Part shown: positions 28,750 to 35,154 of the stretch, piece after piece
Layout of the letters: each line of letters opens with the position of its first letter
How positions within the stretch are numbered: the stretch's first letter is position 1
From: Strongylocentrotus purpuratus
Lineage: Eukaryota > Echinodermata > Echinoidea > Camarodonta > Strongylocentrotidae
DNA length: 64,000 nt
Direction of reading: 5' to 3'
Assembly: GCF_000002235.5 (NCBI RefSeq)
Contig: NW_022145606.1
Span: 45,493,774 to 45,557,773, forward strand
Position numbers and translations under genes: made by a program
Notes under the pieces: generated by a model
The model's database searches: none
Seen by the model: only the letters and a program-made list of their open reading frames with translations
What the model was told of the DNA's origin: nothing

Positions 28750-31700
28750 TAGCCTTGAGCTTTGGATCAGCTAATGAGTAATACATGAAACAGATTTTGA
28801 GCGGAGTAATTATCTTTCGCCGGAGAACTTGCGTAAGGAGCTATAATTTTATTTTTTATTTTTTTAAATCAAACATTATGGGGAATAGCAAAAAACGGTT
28901 GTCTTTTTTGCTCTTTTCTTTCCTCTCATGTTATTAGTCTTCTTTCATTGAGGTAATTTCAGGTCTTACATATTGATGAGCTGTTTGAAATTAACTAGGA
29001 GGTATGCGCGTATTGGGGAATGTGGCTTGCTGCTCTACTTTAAAAAAAAAAAACTTCCCATGACATGTAATGAGTGTTTAGTGTACATTATGTGGGACGT
29101 ACAGTGATAGATGGAAAGTTATTTCAGTATATTCGAAATGACTTTTAGGCAACTGCTTTTTCCTCCCACATTATCAACATTCATTCATTTCATTTCATTT
29201 ACATAATGTCATGAAATGCATTCAAAAAATGAAGAAAAAAAGAAAGAAACAAAAACAACCCGTGAAAAAAATATTGTCGGCGAAGCATTTGTCGTAGTAC
29301 TAGTAGCATTTGTATTTAATGGGACACTTTTTGGGCGGAGCAAATGTCGTCGGAGCAAATGTCACCGGAGCAAGTGTCGCTTCATGCGGAGCAAATGTCG
29401 TCGGAGCAATTGTCGGCGGAGCAAATGTCACCGGAGCAATTGTCGCTTCAGGCGGAGCAATTGTCGGCGGAGCAATTGTCGCTTCAGGCGGAGCAATTGT
29501 CGGCGGAGCAATTGTCGACGGAGCAATTGTCGGCGGAGCAATTGTCGGCGGAGCAAATGTCGTCGGAGCAATTGTCGGCGGAGCATATGTCACCGGAGCA
29601 ATTGTCGCTTCAGGCGGAACAATTGTCGGCGGAGCAATTGACGGCGGAGCAAATGTCGGCGGAGCAAATGTCGGCGGAGCAAATGTCGGCGGAGCAAGTG
29701 TCGCTTCAGGCGGAGCAAATGTCGGCGGAGCAATTGTCACGTTTTGCGGAGCAATTGACGGCGGAGCAATTGTCGGCGGAGCAATTGTCGGAGGAGCAAT
29801 TGTCGGCGGAGCATCTGTCGGCGGAGCAATTGTCGGCGGAGCAACTGTCGGCGGAGCAACTGTCGGCGGAGCACCTGTCGGCGGAGCATTTGACGTCGGA
29901 GCAAATGTCGCGGAGCAAATGTCGCGGAGCAATTGTCGCGTTTTGCGGAGTAAATGTCGGCGGAGCAATCGTCGGCGGAGCATGTGTCATGGAACCAATA
30001 TAACACTGGAAAGTGACCAGCCAGGAAAATATAACAATTACGACCCTCGCAATTGATATCACGTGACGAGCTCTGGACCAATCACATATCGTTATCTGTC
30101 TAAGCTTTCTATATATATATATAGAAACAATCTGTACAAACATGCATTTCTAGTTTGTATTTTTTTCTTTGGGGGAGGGGGGGGGGGGGGGTAAAACTAC
30201 CGGAAGATTCCATCTTCGAGTATTTCAGCAATACTGTGGTCGAGTAGCATGGCAATATGTAAACATTCACATTCATGTGAAAGATGACAGATTCATTCGT
30301 TCATTAATAATCTAGAAACATAATTAACATAAAAATGTCCAAAGCTCTTTGGAAACGCATAGAGACTTTATAACACAATGTGTTATGCGGTATACAAGAA
30401 CGGATTATCATCATTATTATAAATATACTTTTATTCTTTCTTCCTTCTATATCTAAAACTCAGGAAAAGGTCCCAGTTTTGAGAATAATTACAGGTCTCT
30501 CTCTCTTTCTCTCTCTCTCTGACTCTTTAAAACTTACAGAAAGATTCCAGTTTCGAGTATTACAGCAATACTGTAGACATTCATGTGAAAGATAATAAAT
30601 TCATTCTTTATCAATCTAGATACAATTTAAATATACGTCTATACTCTTAATTTTATTCTTTCTCCTATTTGTTAAACTTACTGAAAGATCCCAATGTTGA
30701 AAATTATTACAGATCTCTCTTTTTTTTTCTCTCTCTCTCTCTCTCTTTCTCTTTTCTCTCTCTTTCTCTCTCTTTCTCTCTATCTCTCTCTCTCTCTATT
30801 TCTCTCTCTCTCTCTCACTCTCTTTAAAACTTACAGGAAGATGCCACTTTCGAGTTTTACAGCAACACAGTGACCGAGCGAGAGTATGGTGTCGTAACCC
30901 GTGTTTCTGATGTGTACATCCCATTCACCTGTACTTACAACCGAACTGGACGGGTGGGACTACGCTCATACGAGCTCAAGAACTACCGCCTCAACGTGAC
31001 GGAGGAATCCAGCGGCCAATATGATTTCGCTTTGGATATCTACAGGTAAAACGGCGCAAAAAAAGCGGCCAATATGATTTCGCTTTGGATATCTACAGGT
31101 AAAAAGGCGCAAAAAAGCGACCAATATGATTTCGCTTTGGATATTTACAGGTAAAATGGCGCAATTTTTCGAATCCTGAATTTTTACAACTTCCCCCTCC
31201 GATTTAGGCGTGACCGCTACAAATTAAAAAAAAACACCTAGAAATATACTGTTATTCTTTCTTCCTTGTACTATCTAGAGGTGAAATGGCGCAATTTTTC
31301 AAATCCTGAATTTTGGCAACATACCCCTCCGATCTAGGATTAGGGATGACCGCTAGAAATTTAAACAAAATAACACCTCTGAAATATTGTATATTATGAT
31401 AGAATCTTTCGAAGAAACAAGGGATGCCTTCATTATGAAGTAGTGGCAACCAACGCCAAAACCAAGCATGATATTTGACTTGGGCTTTTCGCTTAAACTT
31501 TCTCTAATTGTCAATTGCCTTCAATTCAATAATTCATGGAAATGCGTGCATGCTTTCGTAAAAAAGAGGACACTTTTTTTTTTTTTTTTTTTGGTCTCGA
31601 AATTTGAAAATTTGACATTTTGTTCCGTTGAGGGGGGGGGGGAGGGGGTAAGGCTTTACCTTTTTTAGGTCATCCGTTGGCATAATTTTTTATTTATTTT

Positions 31701-33321
31701 TATTTTTTAATAAAAAAATAATTAAAAAAAAAAAACGCAAAAGGGGGGGGGGGGGGGGTTTCACAAAAACATACAGAAAACATACACAAAAAACTCAAGG
31801 GGGTGAGTTTAACCCTAAACCCCCCCCCCCCCCCCTGCGTACGCGCCTGGTTCCTATGTTCATATGTTGAAGCAAGATTGTTCATTGTAAATATAAACAA
31901 TCATCCTACATTGACACAGTAAAGAAATGAAATGAAATGAAATGTTTTCATAAACCTTAATTGAAATAAATTGAATTGCCTAAACATCGTTTCAGAGATG
32001 AGGACTTCGAAGATAAATACCTGGAGGACGATTACCCCGTCGACATGGACCTCAACGACGACCTCTACTTCGGTGCTTCAGTTCCATCTCAGGACGGAAC
32101 CCTCGACCTGTCAATCACGCGATGCGTGGCCACGCCCTCCAACTCATACAATGACGATCAGTATGTCTTTATCGAGGAAGGGTGAGCATGATGTCAAGAT
32201 AATCATTGTATATTATAGAACACACCAGAGGGGGCGTTTCATAAAACTTGTCATCAGTGAAAAATGACAGTTTTTGTTATAAGCTACTGAAATCCTTGCT
32301 TCTGATTGGTTATCAGCTGATTTGTCACTGGTTTGTCATTGAAAAAAAGGCTTTATGAAACGCCCCCAGGGCCCCGTTTCATAAAACTCGTTACCAATAT
32401 CGGATGCTAAATTTTCTATGACGAATTTGCTCTCAGCCAATCACATGCCACGATTTCAGTAGCTTATAACAGTTATTGTAGCCTGTTATTGATAACAGGT
32501 TTTATGAAACAGGGTCCAGACCCACTCAAAAGTGACCGGTAACAAACAAAGGTCGTGGTCAGTCTGACAAATGAGTAGGGGTTCTTATCGGCCTGGTGAC
32601 CGTCTAATCGCTCTGAATGCGTTATTATCGAAGTAAAAATGAAGTTGAAATAATGATTTATTTATTTTTCAAATTTGAAATTTAAAAATAAAATTCAAAT
32701 TGGTAAATTTACTATACATTTCGAAATTTGTTTTTCACTGGTAACAGTTTACGATCAATTTACAAAAGAAATAATCATATTCATAGACAATTACAGTAAT
32801 ATAAAAATACATTTATAACGGCTTTAGGTAAAGTTGGGTAGGATACACAAAATCAGTTTTGTACGATAAAGATGCCGATAATGGTAAATGCTTATAATTG
32901 CGATCACATCTTTTGCTTTCTCAAGACACTTTGGCTGAAAATATGTGTCATGATGTCTGAACCTATTGTTTCGTCTCTCTCTCTCCCTCTCCCATTCTTC
33001 CTTTCTTATCTCATTTCTCATTTTTAATTTGTTTCTTTCTCTCCTCCACTTTTCTCTCTCTCTCTCTCTCTCTCCCTCTCTGCCTCTCTCTCCCTCCCCT
33101 TTTCACACCGACTCTCCCTCCCCTTTCTCTGCGTTTGTCTCCTCCTTGTCCATATCTCCCTCTATATCTATGTGTCACTGTCTTTATCTCTTTCCCCCCT
33201 CTCCCTCTCTCTATCTATCTACCGATCTTGTTCTCTCTCTCCCTCACTCTGTCTCTCTCTCTCTCTCTCTCCCTCCCCTCTTTCTCTCACTTTCTCTCTC
33301 TCCATCTTGCTTCATCTCCCC

Positions 33322-33354
<33 letters not shown>

Positions 33355-35154
33355 GCTCTTGTTATCTCTCTTACTGTCTCTCTCCCTTTCTCTCCCTCCC
33401 CTTTCTCTTACCGACTCTCGTTCTCTCTCTCGCTATGTCTCCCTTTACATAATAGTTGTTCAGTTGATGAGAGCACTGTGATCAGTCCAGACCAGCTCGA
33501 CTTTGTCGGAGTCACCATGACAACCTTCCGTTTTGTTGGCTTAGGCAACAGGGTAAGCACAAAATTAACACAACTTACCCCTCTCCATTTCCCCATTTTT
33601 TCTTAGACAACAGGGGGTGTTTCACAAAGACTAAGATCAACTTTAAGTTGTACTTAACTATGGCAGACCATTCATGCCACTATTTGCTCTCATCATTTAC
33701 TGGCATTGGTCTCTCAAGGGATGTACAAATCATGGTCACACATCTACGGCAGATAATACCGCATGTAGTTCTCTCTTATATGCTTCGTCGTGACGTTCCG
33801 TTTTACGTGATTTCGCAAACAATTATTTTCTTCAATTGTAAACTCTCCCACCATTTTCTGTTACAATAATTGTGTGCATTTGGCATTTTTCTTTAAATTA
33901 AATTCAGCTAGATTGAATTTGATTTAATATCATTCATTAAAATACATGAATTAATATTCTTTTCGTAATATGGAAAAGAAAATTAAGAGAGAAGTGGAAG
34001 GGATTAAGCAAAAAACTTTACCGAAATGGTAAGCATGTTCTACAAAGTTCATTTTCAGTAGACAAGATCAAAATATTTGTGTTTTCTGTGTATTTCTAGG
34101 TCTACATCCACTGCGACCTGCTCGTCTGTGACGCAACAACAGGGAACCTCACAGAATGCGACGTCACATGCCCAAGCGGGCTGAATGCGCGTCAACGTCG
34201 TGATGTCACAGGCTCGAAGTCTACACTTGCGCGTACGAGGATCAGCCGTGGACCAATCAGATTTAGACGTAGCCAAGAGAATTACGAGCAGAAGGAATGG
34301 ATTTCATACGGTATGTTTTATATGTTATTAAAATTAATTTCACAAATCAAAAGTTATTTTGTACATATTTACGGCTCACTCACATTATTGTTGGCGCGGT
34401 AAATTGCCGGAAATATTTTTACGTTTAAGTGAATGGTAACTGCATGTAACGAATTTCCTGCACGTGTTCACTGAGCTCTATATGTTATAAGGTACAGAAA
34501 TTTGAAGTCCAATGGGCCTAGTTCTGTCCGAAATAGATTTTCTGGGGTATTTCATTGTCCCGCCCCCCCCCCCCCCCCCCCCACTCAGGTTTCGAAATGA
34601 CCGCATGCGTGTTCCAAAACTCTCCGGCTCGTAACAAAAGAAAAAGGTCGACCCGTATTGACTTTACACACCGGACTTTTGCTGAAAGGGGGGGGGGGGG
34701 TGTGCTGAAAAAGGCTCGTATAACAAAAGAAAAAGGTCAACCCGTATTGACTTTACACACCGGACTTTTGCTGAAAAGGGGGGGGGGGGTCGCTTGGAAC
34801 ACGCATACGCGTACCCTAAATAACACTGAGTGGGGAAGGGGGGGGCCGAGTTCATTGTAGCTTCAATCGTTTCTTCACTTATCTGAATGTATCTATATTT
34901 ATCGTTAAAACAAAAACCTTTCTGAACCGTCATTCTCATCATTTCCCATGATTATCTGTTTCCACCTTGCAGACGGTAAACCCACGATCTCCTCTTTCAA
35001 CCCCTGGATGCTGGCTATCGTTGCCATGGCAGCGATCATGATAGTTCTCCTCGTCGTCGTGGTGGTAGTCGTCAAGAAGATGACGTCAGCGATTCGTTCC
35101 CAAGATGCCCGGAAGCGGGATGATGAAGCAGCAGTACCACTTATGAACGAATGA
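3970..35154 (+). CDS. CUB/C-type lectin/FN3/ZP transmembrane protein, 5' incomplete (gene A)
   Basis: Twenty exons join in one open frame: 3970-4087, 5146-5333, 7603-7761, 8436-8624, 9237-9463, 10415-10535, 11173-11382, 11722-11925, 12442-12557, 18424-18604, 19516-19722, 20436-20633, 21147-21305, 23552-23689, 24923-25113, 30837-31045, 31996-32181, 33456-33552, 34100-34310, 34973-35154. All have AG acceptors and GT donors, and the phases agree throughout. They encode about 1162 residues ending in TGA at 35152-35154. Domain order is CUB x3, CTLD, FN3, CTLD, FN3, ZP, furin-like sites, one membrane span, short cytoplasmic tail. The first exon starts inside a CUB domain, so the signal peptide and any earlier domains lie upstream. 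No upstream exon is visible at 1-3969. By family knowledge, ZP proteins polymerise outside the cell, and CUB/CTLD domains bind proteins or glycans. A cell-surface recognition or matrix role is inferred. I know no named orthologue with this exact order. Confidence 0.9.
4088..5145. other. Gene A intron, no gene seen
   Basis: Intron sequence of mixed composition. Nothing recognisable beyond short CAA and GAA-rich runs. Confidence 0.6.
5372..5751 (+). repeat. Dispersed repeat, copy 2
   Basis: Second copy of the 1291-1692 repeat, placed right after the donor of the gene A exon ending at 5333. Ends are TTTAAAGG and CCTTTAAA. Confidence 0.75.
5970..6346. mobile_element. Fold-back MITE with about 120-bp arms
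   Basis: The arm starting GTATAGAGTGG, through GTGACGTCAT and an ATTTTTAGAATTTCTCAATT core, recurs inverted up to ACTCTATAC at 6346. A centre of about 85 bp separates the arms. Confidence 0.85.
6365..6400. repeat. Short perfect hairpin
   Basis: TCCTTAGATCAAGAT is followed by its reverse complement after a six-base loop. It lies in an intron; no terminator role is implied. Confidence 0.8.
6640..7400. repeat. Cluster of CACAGTG/CACTGTG motifs, with one short dispersed repeat
   Basis: Many copies of CACAGTG-like heptamers occur in both orientations with irregular spacing. A distinct repeat at 7041-7246 (listed separately) interrupts it. A similar cluster lies at 25205-25560. Confidence 0.6.
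7041..7246 (+). mobile_element. Short TTAA-ended dispersed element, copy 1
   Basis: Shares the TTAAAG-CCGTC start, GGTCACTGACAGG centre and CAGTGGGGCTTTAA end with 51452-51642 and with the element split by the LINE at 60.8-63.65 kb. A non-autonomous element is inferred. Confidence 0.65.
7603..8624 (+). CDS. Gene A CUB domain 2 (exons 7603-7761 and 8436-8624)
   Basis: Residues about 102-217. The domain begins with YGCGG, the typical first CUB cysteine. A second cysteine follows in the VYCQW strand, and the domain ends with a WIVFSAED-type segment, the usual penultimate CUB strand. The internal intron and the exit intron are both phase 1. The intron between the exons is full of GA and GAT microsatellite. 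The second exon starts at the AG of an AACAG acceptor at 8435. Confidence rests on the cysteine spacing and strand pattern. Confidence 0.85.
7818..8046. repeat. GA and GAT microsatellites
   Basis: Runs of GA with a (GAT)13-like run near 7988-8026, inside the intron between the two exons of CUB domain 2. Confidence 0.95.
9090..9183. repeat. 21-bp minisatellite, about four copies
   Basis: Unit GTCCGGGTAGAGGCGAAAGTT with small changes, in the intron just before the CUB 3 exon. The open frames here are repeat artefacts. Confidence 0.9.
9237..10535 (+). CDS. Gene A CUB domain 3 (exons 9237-9463 and 10415-10535)
   Basis: Residues about 218-333. This is the most typical CUB domain of the three. 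It has an early cysteine (ACLID), a GGFYPND loop, DCQWII with the second cysteine, a HFTEFDLE segment, and a final NIRFTSDST strand ahead of GSGFSLTYE. The acidic residues in the FTEFDLE region and the later D resemble the calcium site of cbEGF-linked CUBs, but this is not certain without alignment. The internal intron is phase 0 and the exit intron phase 1. Confidence 0.9.
9951..10111. mobile_element. Nearly perfect palindromic MITE
   Basis: Begins GGCCCGAATTCATAAAGAAG and ends with its inverted match CTTTGTGAATTCGGGCC. Internal GTCGACAAAC and ACGCGT blocks also pair. Confidence 0.9.
10590..11090. repeat. GA-rich intron sequence
   Basis: Long purine-rich stretch with several (GA)n runs. No gene. 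Confidence 0.9.
11173..11925 (+). CDS. Gene A C-type lectin-like domain 1 (exons 11173-11382 and 11722-11925)
   Basis: Residues about 334-471. It starts with DCPTGY and continues with CYKF, WFSARYDC and a DWWIG segment that corresponds to the WIGL motif. The second exon carries WTWVDC, NHCAYM, and the closing RYVCEI. This is a long-form CTLD with the expected cysteines. The position of the sugar-specificity tripeptide (EPN or QPD in canonical lectins) reads APN, and the WND motif reads YND. Calcium-dependent sugar binding is therefore possible but not assured. The intron between the exons is phase 1, at the same place as in CTLD 2. Confidence 0.93.
12442..18604 (+). CDS. Gene A fibronectin type III domain 1 (exons 12442-12557 and 18424-18604)
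   Basis: Residues about 472-570. The first exon ends with CDVAGYT, matching the FN3 C strand. The second carries VVISGLSPATTYLFEL, a clear FN3 E-F strand signature (GL-P-T-Y). Extra cysteines (SDC, YAC, TTC, YGC) suggest disulfides unusual for FN3. The phase-0 intron between the exons is about 5.9 kb and contains an L1/Tx1-type LINE in sense orientation plus other repeats. The exon choice is supported by the matching phase and by the paralogous second CTLD-FN3 unit. Confidence 0.85.
12598..12950 (+). repeat. Direct repeat, left copy, flanking the LINE
   Basis: About 350 bp highly similar to 16200-16556, from GAGTATGTTTGTGTGATAG to the AAATTGTTAAAA run. In the right copy this is the 3' untranslated end of the LINE, so the left copy is probably the 3' end of another truncated copy. 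Confidence 0.85.
13045..16560 (+). mobile_element. 5'-truncated L1/Tx1-type non-LTR retrotransposon
   Basis: The frame at 13069-14742 carries reverse transcriptase motifs in order: KTPGNDGL, NYRPITLLN, DFEKAFDSV, GVRQGDPLSPYLF and YADDM (catalytic aspartates present). After a frame break near 14742, 14958-15956 carries the C-terminal part with CSFCKQE and HLFLSC and then W. The endonuclease part is missing. A poly-G run at about 15902-15914 precedes a further frame change, and the end of the ORF resumes as HFLKWEQLKIN near 16040. The 3' end is A-rich at about 16550. It lies in sense orientation in the FN3-1 intron and looks inactive. Confidence 0.92.
16200..16556 (+). repeat. Direct repeat, right copy (LINE 3' UTR)
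   Basis: Matches 12598-12950, including the GGGGGCAGGGAGGGGGCAGG block (one copy more than at left). It ends in an A-rich tail. Confidence 0.85.
16561..17746. other. Intron sequence with a tRNA-like piece, no gene
   Basis: Read on the minus strand, about 16700-16780 carries GGTCTAGCGGTT and CGGTTCAAAACT, resembling tRNA A and B boxes; a SINE fragment is possible. A CA microsatellite lies at 17670-17692. The 93-codon frame at 16982 has no recognisable domain. Confidence 0.4.
17747..18292. mobile_element. About 545-bp DNA element with terminal inverted repeats
   Basis: Left end TTTAAAGGTACTATGTCCC and right end GGGACATAGCACCTTTAAA are inverted matches, with the CAGGCCAA/TTGGCTGCA segments also pairing. 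It holds an 80-codon frame at 17855 that I do not recognise. Confidence 0.75.
18664..18918. mobile_element. Fold-back repeat just after exon 18424-18604
   Basis: Left arm TTGGTTTGCGTATTGC through GGCAAGCCGTT is repeated inverted at the right end. The centre contains TTCTTGATATCAA and a poly-T run. Confidence 0.8.
18926..19515. other. Gene A intron, nothing recognised
   Basis: Mixed intron sequence before CTLD 2. No repeat or gene that I can name. Confidence 0.5.
19516..20633 (+). CDS. Gene A C-type lectin-like domain 2 (exons 19516-19722 and 20436-20633)
   Basis: Residues about 571-705. It starts with TCPDNYELG and carries HCYRF, GRRTCDNVADSDLV and TWWVG. The second exon holds WRWVDC, LDCAALQ and a closing SYICEI. 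It is clearly homologous to CTLD 1 and is split at the same point, in the same phase 1. The usual EPN/QPD site reads SPG, and the WND region reads LVCD, so the canonical calcium/sugar site appears lost. A protein-binding or structural CTLD is more likely than a classical lectin. Confidence 0.93.
20219..20312 (+). repeat. Partial copy of the 46196 palindromic MITE
   Basis: TTATCGAAAATAATATCGC, then ATTCGTTTGTCTCGCAAT and ATACTATATCCGCAATGAG, all shared with 46196-46420 but lacking most of the centre. Confidence 0.75.
21035..21116. repeat. Half-copy of a CTTTGTGAAACACC MITE
   Basis: Contains GGCTTTCCATAATTGTTAAG and ends GGATCTTTGTGAAACACC, the right half of the family seen complete at 39799-40110. 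Confidence 0.75.
21147..23689 (+). CDS. Gene A fibronectin type III domain 2 (exons 21147-21305 and 23552-23689)
   Basis: Residues about 706-804. The first exon encodes SMLVTWTQSETSCDVVGYRV, a normal FN3 B-C strand pair with W. The second encodes SIEDLLPDRMYNVNV, the E-F strands with L-P-Y. The internal intron is phase 1, unlike the phase 0 of FN3 domain 1. The 2.2-kb intron holds two palindromic MITEs and a dispersed repeat. With CTLD 2 it forms a second CTLD-FN3 unit, pointing to duplication of the pair. Confidence 0.9.
22130..22433. mobile_element. Palindromic MITE of the GTGTTTCACAAAGACTAAG family
   Basis: Left end GTGTTTCACAAAGACTAAG pairs with right end CTTAGTCTTTGTGAAACAC; the TTTAAGTTGGACTT segments also pair. 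Another full copy is at 59638-59921, and a half copy at 33608-33745. Confidence 0.9.
22470..22622. mobile_element. Palindromic MITE of the CCGTTTCATAAAAC family
   Basis: CCCTGTTTCAAAAAACTTGTT at left, inverted at right as AACAAGTTTGATGAAACAGGG. Related to 2002-2222. Confidence 0.85.
22770..23160 (+). repeat. Dispersed repeat, copy 1 of 3
   Basis: From CATGCGATTGCATTGTGAAAG to ACTTTACCTTCTCTTTAA; also at 40345-40760 and in part at 43570-43760, all in the same orientation. The family is unknown to me. Confidence 0.85.
23850..24318. repeat. AAT/ATT-rich low-complexity and TA microsatellite
   Basis: Degenerate trinucleotide sequence ending in poly-A and an (AT)n run at about 24268-24300. No gene. 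Confidence 0.9.
24320..24630 (-). repeat. Dispersed repeat containing a MITE, inverted relative to 45229-45475
   Basis: The block GGCATGTTTCAAATAATTT to CCCGTTTCACAAAG is the reverse complement of about 45229-45475. The palindromic ACAAATGACA part continues to 24620. Confidence 0.8.
24923..34310 (+). CDS. Gene A ZP module (exons 24923-25113, 30837-31045, 31996-32181, 33456-33552, 34100-34310)
   Basis: Residues about 805-1102. The ZP-N half has LECSPTSMSV, NCQG, TSCN and PFTCTYNRTG, giving four cysteines. The ZP-C half has DLYFGASV, TRCVATPS, a GCSVDE turn, VYIHCDLLVCD and two more cysteines at ECDVTC. This is typical ZP-module order, with ten cysteines in all. After it come RQRR (about residues 1063-1066) and RFRR, both suitable for furin-type cleavage at the consensus site that precedes ZP polymerisation. 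The intron after 25113 contains the Foldback-like element. Exon 30837-31045 has unusual partial duplications at both ends. Confidence 0.93.
25205..25560. repeat. Cluster of CACTGT/ACAGTG motifs
   Basis: Repeats of CTGTGTTCACACTGTTTT-like phrases with T-rich spacers. It resembles 6640-7400 in opposite orientation. Confidence 0.65.
25569..26078. mobile_element. 510-bp TIR element, copy 1
   Basis: Left TTAAAGGTAATACAAAGTTT and right AAACTTTTTATTACCTTTAA are inverted ends. A near-complete second copy is at 57341-57848, and a right-end fragment at 48195-48488. Confidence 0.9.
26745..27425. repeat. 15-bp tandem array, left arm
   Basis: About forty units of GCTCCGCCGACAATT or close variants, with GCTCCGCCTGAAGCGACA variants interspersed. 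The unit has no stop codon in most frames on either strand, which creates several long overlapping frames. Confidence 0.95.
27823..28216 (+). mobile_element. LINE 3'-end insertion with poly-A and 15-bp target duplication
   Basis: Flanked by AGTTTAGAAAATAAG at 27808-27822 and 28216-28230. It ends in AATAAACACACGAATAT plus a run of A. Near 27890 a frame reads KNKLVSHFKKW, similar to the HFLKWEQ end of the L1/Tx1-type LINE at 13-16 kb, so it is a 5'-truncated copy of a related element. Confidence 0.85.
28231..28946. other. Rest of the Foldback spacer
   Basis: About 28625-28690 (ATGAAAGAAGACTAATAGC and on) is inverted relative to 28890-28946. This suggests the left arm originally continued here and was split by an insertion of about 27757-28624. 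The remainder is unrecognised, with TA and GA microsatellites. Confidence 0.6.
29270..29990. repeat. 15-bp tandem array, right arm
   Basis: Reverse-complement counterpart of the left array (GTCGGCGGAGCAATT units), with variant order partly preserved, e.g. the ACGTTTTGCGGAG variant next to the outer end in both arms. Confidence 0.95.
30190..30836 (+). pseudogene. Decayed partial copies of the acceptor end of ZP exon 30837
   Basis: At 30203-30245 and about 30540-30578, sequences match the first ~40 bp of exon 30837-31045; they read EDSIFEYFSNTVVE-stop and KDSSFEYYSNTV against EDATFEFYSNTVTE in the exon. The intron piece before them (TCCCAGTTTTGAGAATAATTAC, then CT run, then TTTAAAACTTACAG) is also duplicated, at about 30467 and 30688. 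These copies do not continue as a full exon. Confidence 0.8.
31011..31160 (+). repeat. Threefold repeat of a 5' splice site (52-53 bp unit)
   Basis: The last 35 bp of exon 30837-31045 plus its donor and next bases (GATATCTACAG/GTAAAACGGCG) occur three times in tandem, at 31011, 31064 and 31116. Only the first donor keeps the frame: reading on gives TAA at the donor itself. Confidence 0.95.
31620..31855. repeat. G/C-run palindromic repeat
   Basis: Poly-G runs at about 31632 and 31745 and a poly-C run at about 31821, ending GCGTACGCGCC. Resembles 47990-48170 and 53144-53273. Confidence 0.7.
32232..32372. mobile_element. Palindromic MITE (GGGCGTTTCATAAAACTTGTC)
   Basis: Ends GGGGCGTTTCATAAA and TTTATGAAACGCCCC are inverted. 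Directly adjoins another MITE at 32368. Confidence 0.9.
32368..32522. mobile_element. Palindromic MITE (CCCCGTTTCATAAAACTCG)
   Basis: CCCGTTTCATAAAAC to GTTTTATGAAACAGGG; closest to the element at 2002-2222. Confidence 0.9.
32970..33440. repeat. CT-rich microsatellite region
   Basis: Long pyrimidine tract leading up to the acceptor of exon 33456. The overlapping frames here (rich in Ser, Leu and Pro) are artefacts of the CT repeat. Confidence 0.95.
33608..33745. repeat. Half-copy of the GTGTTTCACAAAGACTAAG MITE
   Basis: Left arm of the family seen complete at 22130 and 59638; the right arm is absent. Confidence 0.85.
34555..34850. repeat. Tandem duplication with poly-C and poly-G runs
   Basis: AACAAAAGAAAAAGGTC to CGGACTTTTGCTGAAA occurs twice, near 34634 and 34726, each followed by a G run. 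It lies in the last intron of gene A. Confidence 0.9.
34973..35154 (+). CDS. Gene A last exon: transmembrane segment and cytoplasmic tail
   Basis: The exon codes for a short linker, then a hydrophobic stretch from about W1114 to V1138 ending in KK (stop-transfer). A tail of about 22 residues follows, rich in charged residues and ending in LMNE and a TGA stop. This gives a type I orientation with the CUB, CTLD, FN3 and ZP domains outside the cell. No tyrosine-based signalling motif is visible in the tail. In known ZP proteins the hydrophobic tail is removed after cleavage; the RQRR and RFRR sites upstream fit that. Confidence 0.9.

Larger units (their letters stand above)
26745..29996. mobile_element. 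Foldback-like element with long 15-bp-repeat arms
   Basis: Left end GGTAACCCGACACATGCTCC and right end (reverse complement) GGTTCCATGACACATGCTCC. Arms run 26745-27756 and 28947-29996. The outer ~680 bp of each arm is a tandem array of a 15-bp unit like GCTCCGCCGACAATT; the inner ~300 bp is unique sequence, also inverted. The direct repeat AATATAAC flanks it at 26737-26744 and 29997-30004, an 8-bp target duplication. Drosophila FB elements have the same plan of long inverted arms built from short tandem repeats; a shared mechanism is inference. No transposase is seen. Confidence 0.85.

Noticed and set aside
26745..29996. CRISPR array or bacterial repeat
   Set aside because: Units are contiguous without unique spacers, inverted as a pair, and the setting is an animal intron.
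32966..33606. Three overlapping Ser/Leu/Pro-rich frames
   Set aside because: Products of the CT microsatellite; only exon 33456-33552 inside is real.
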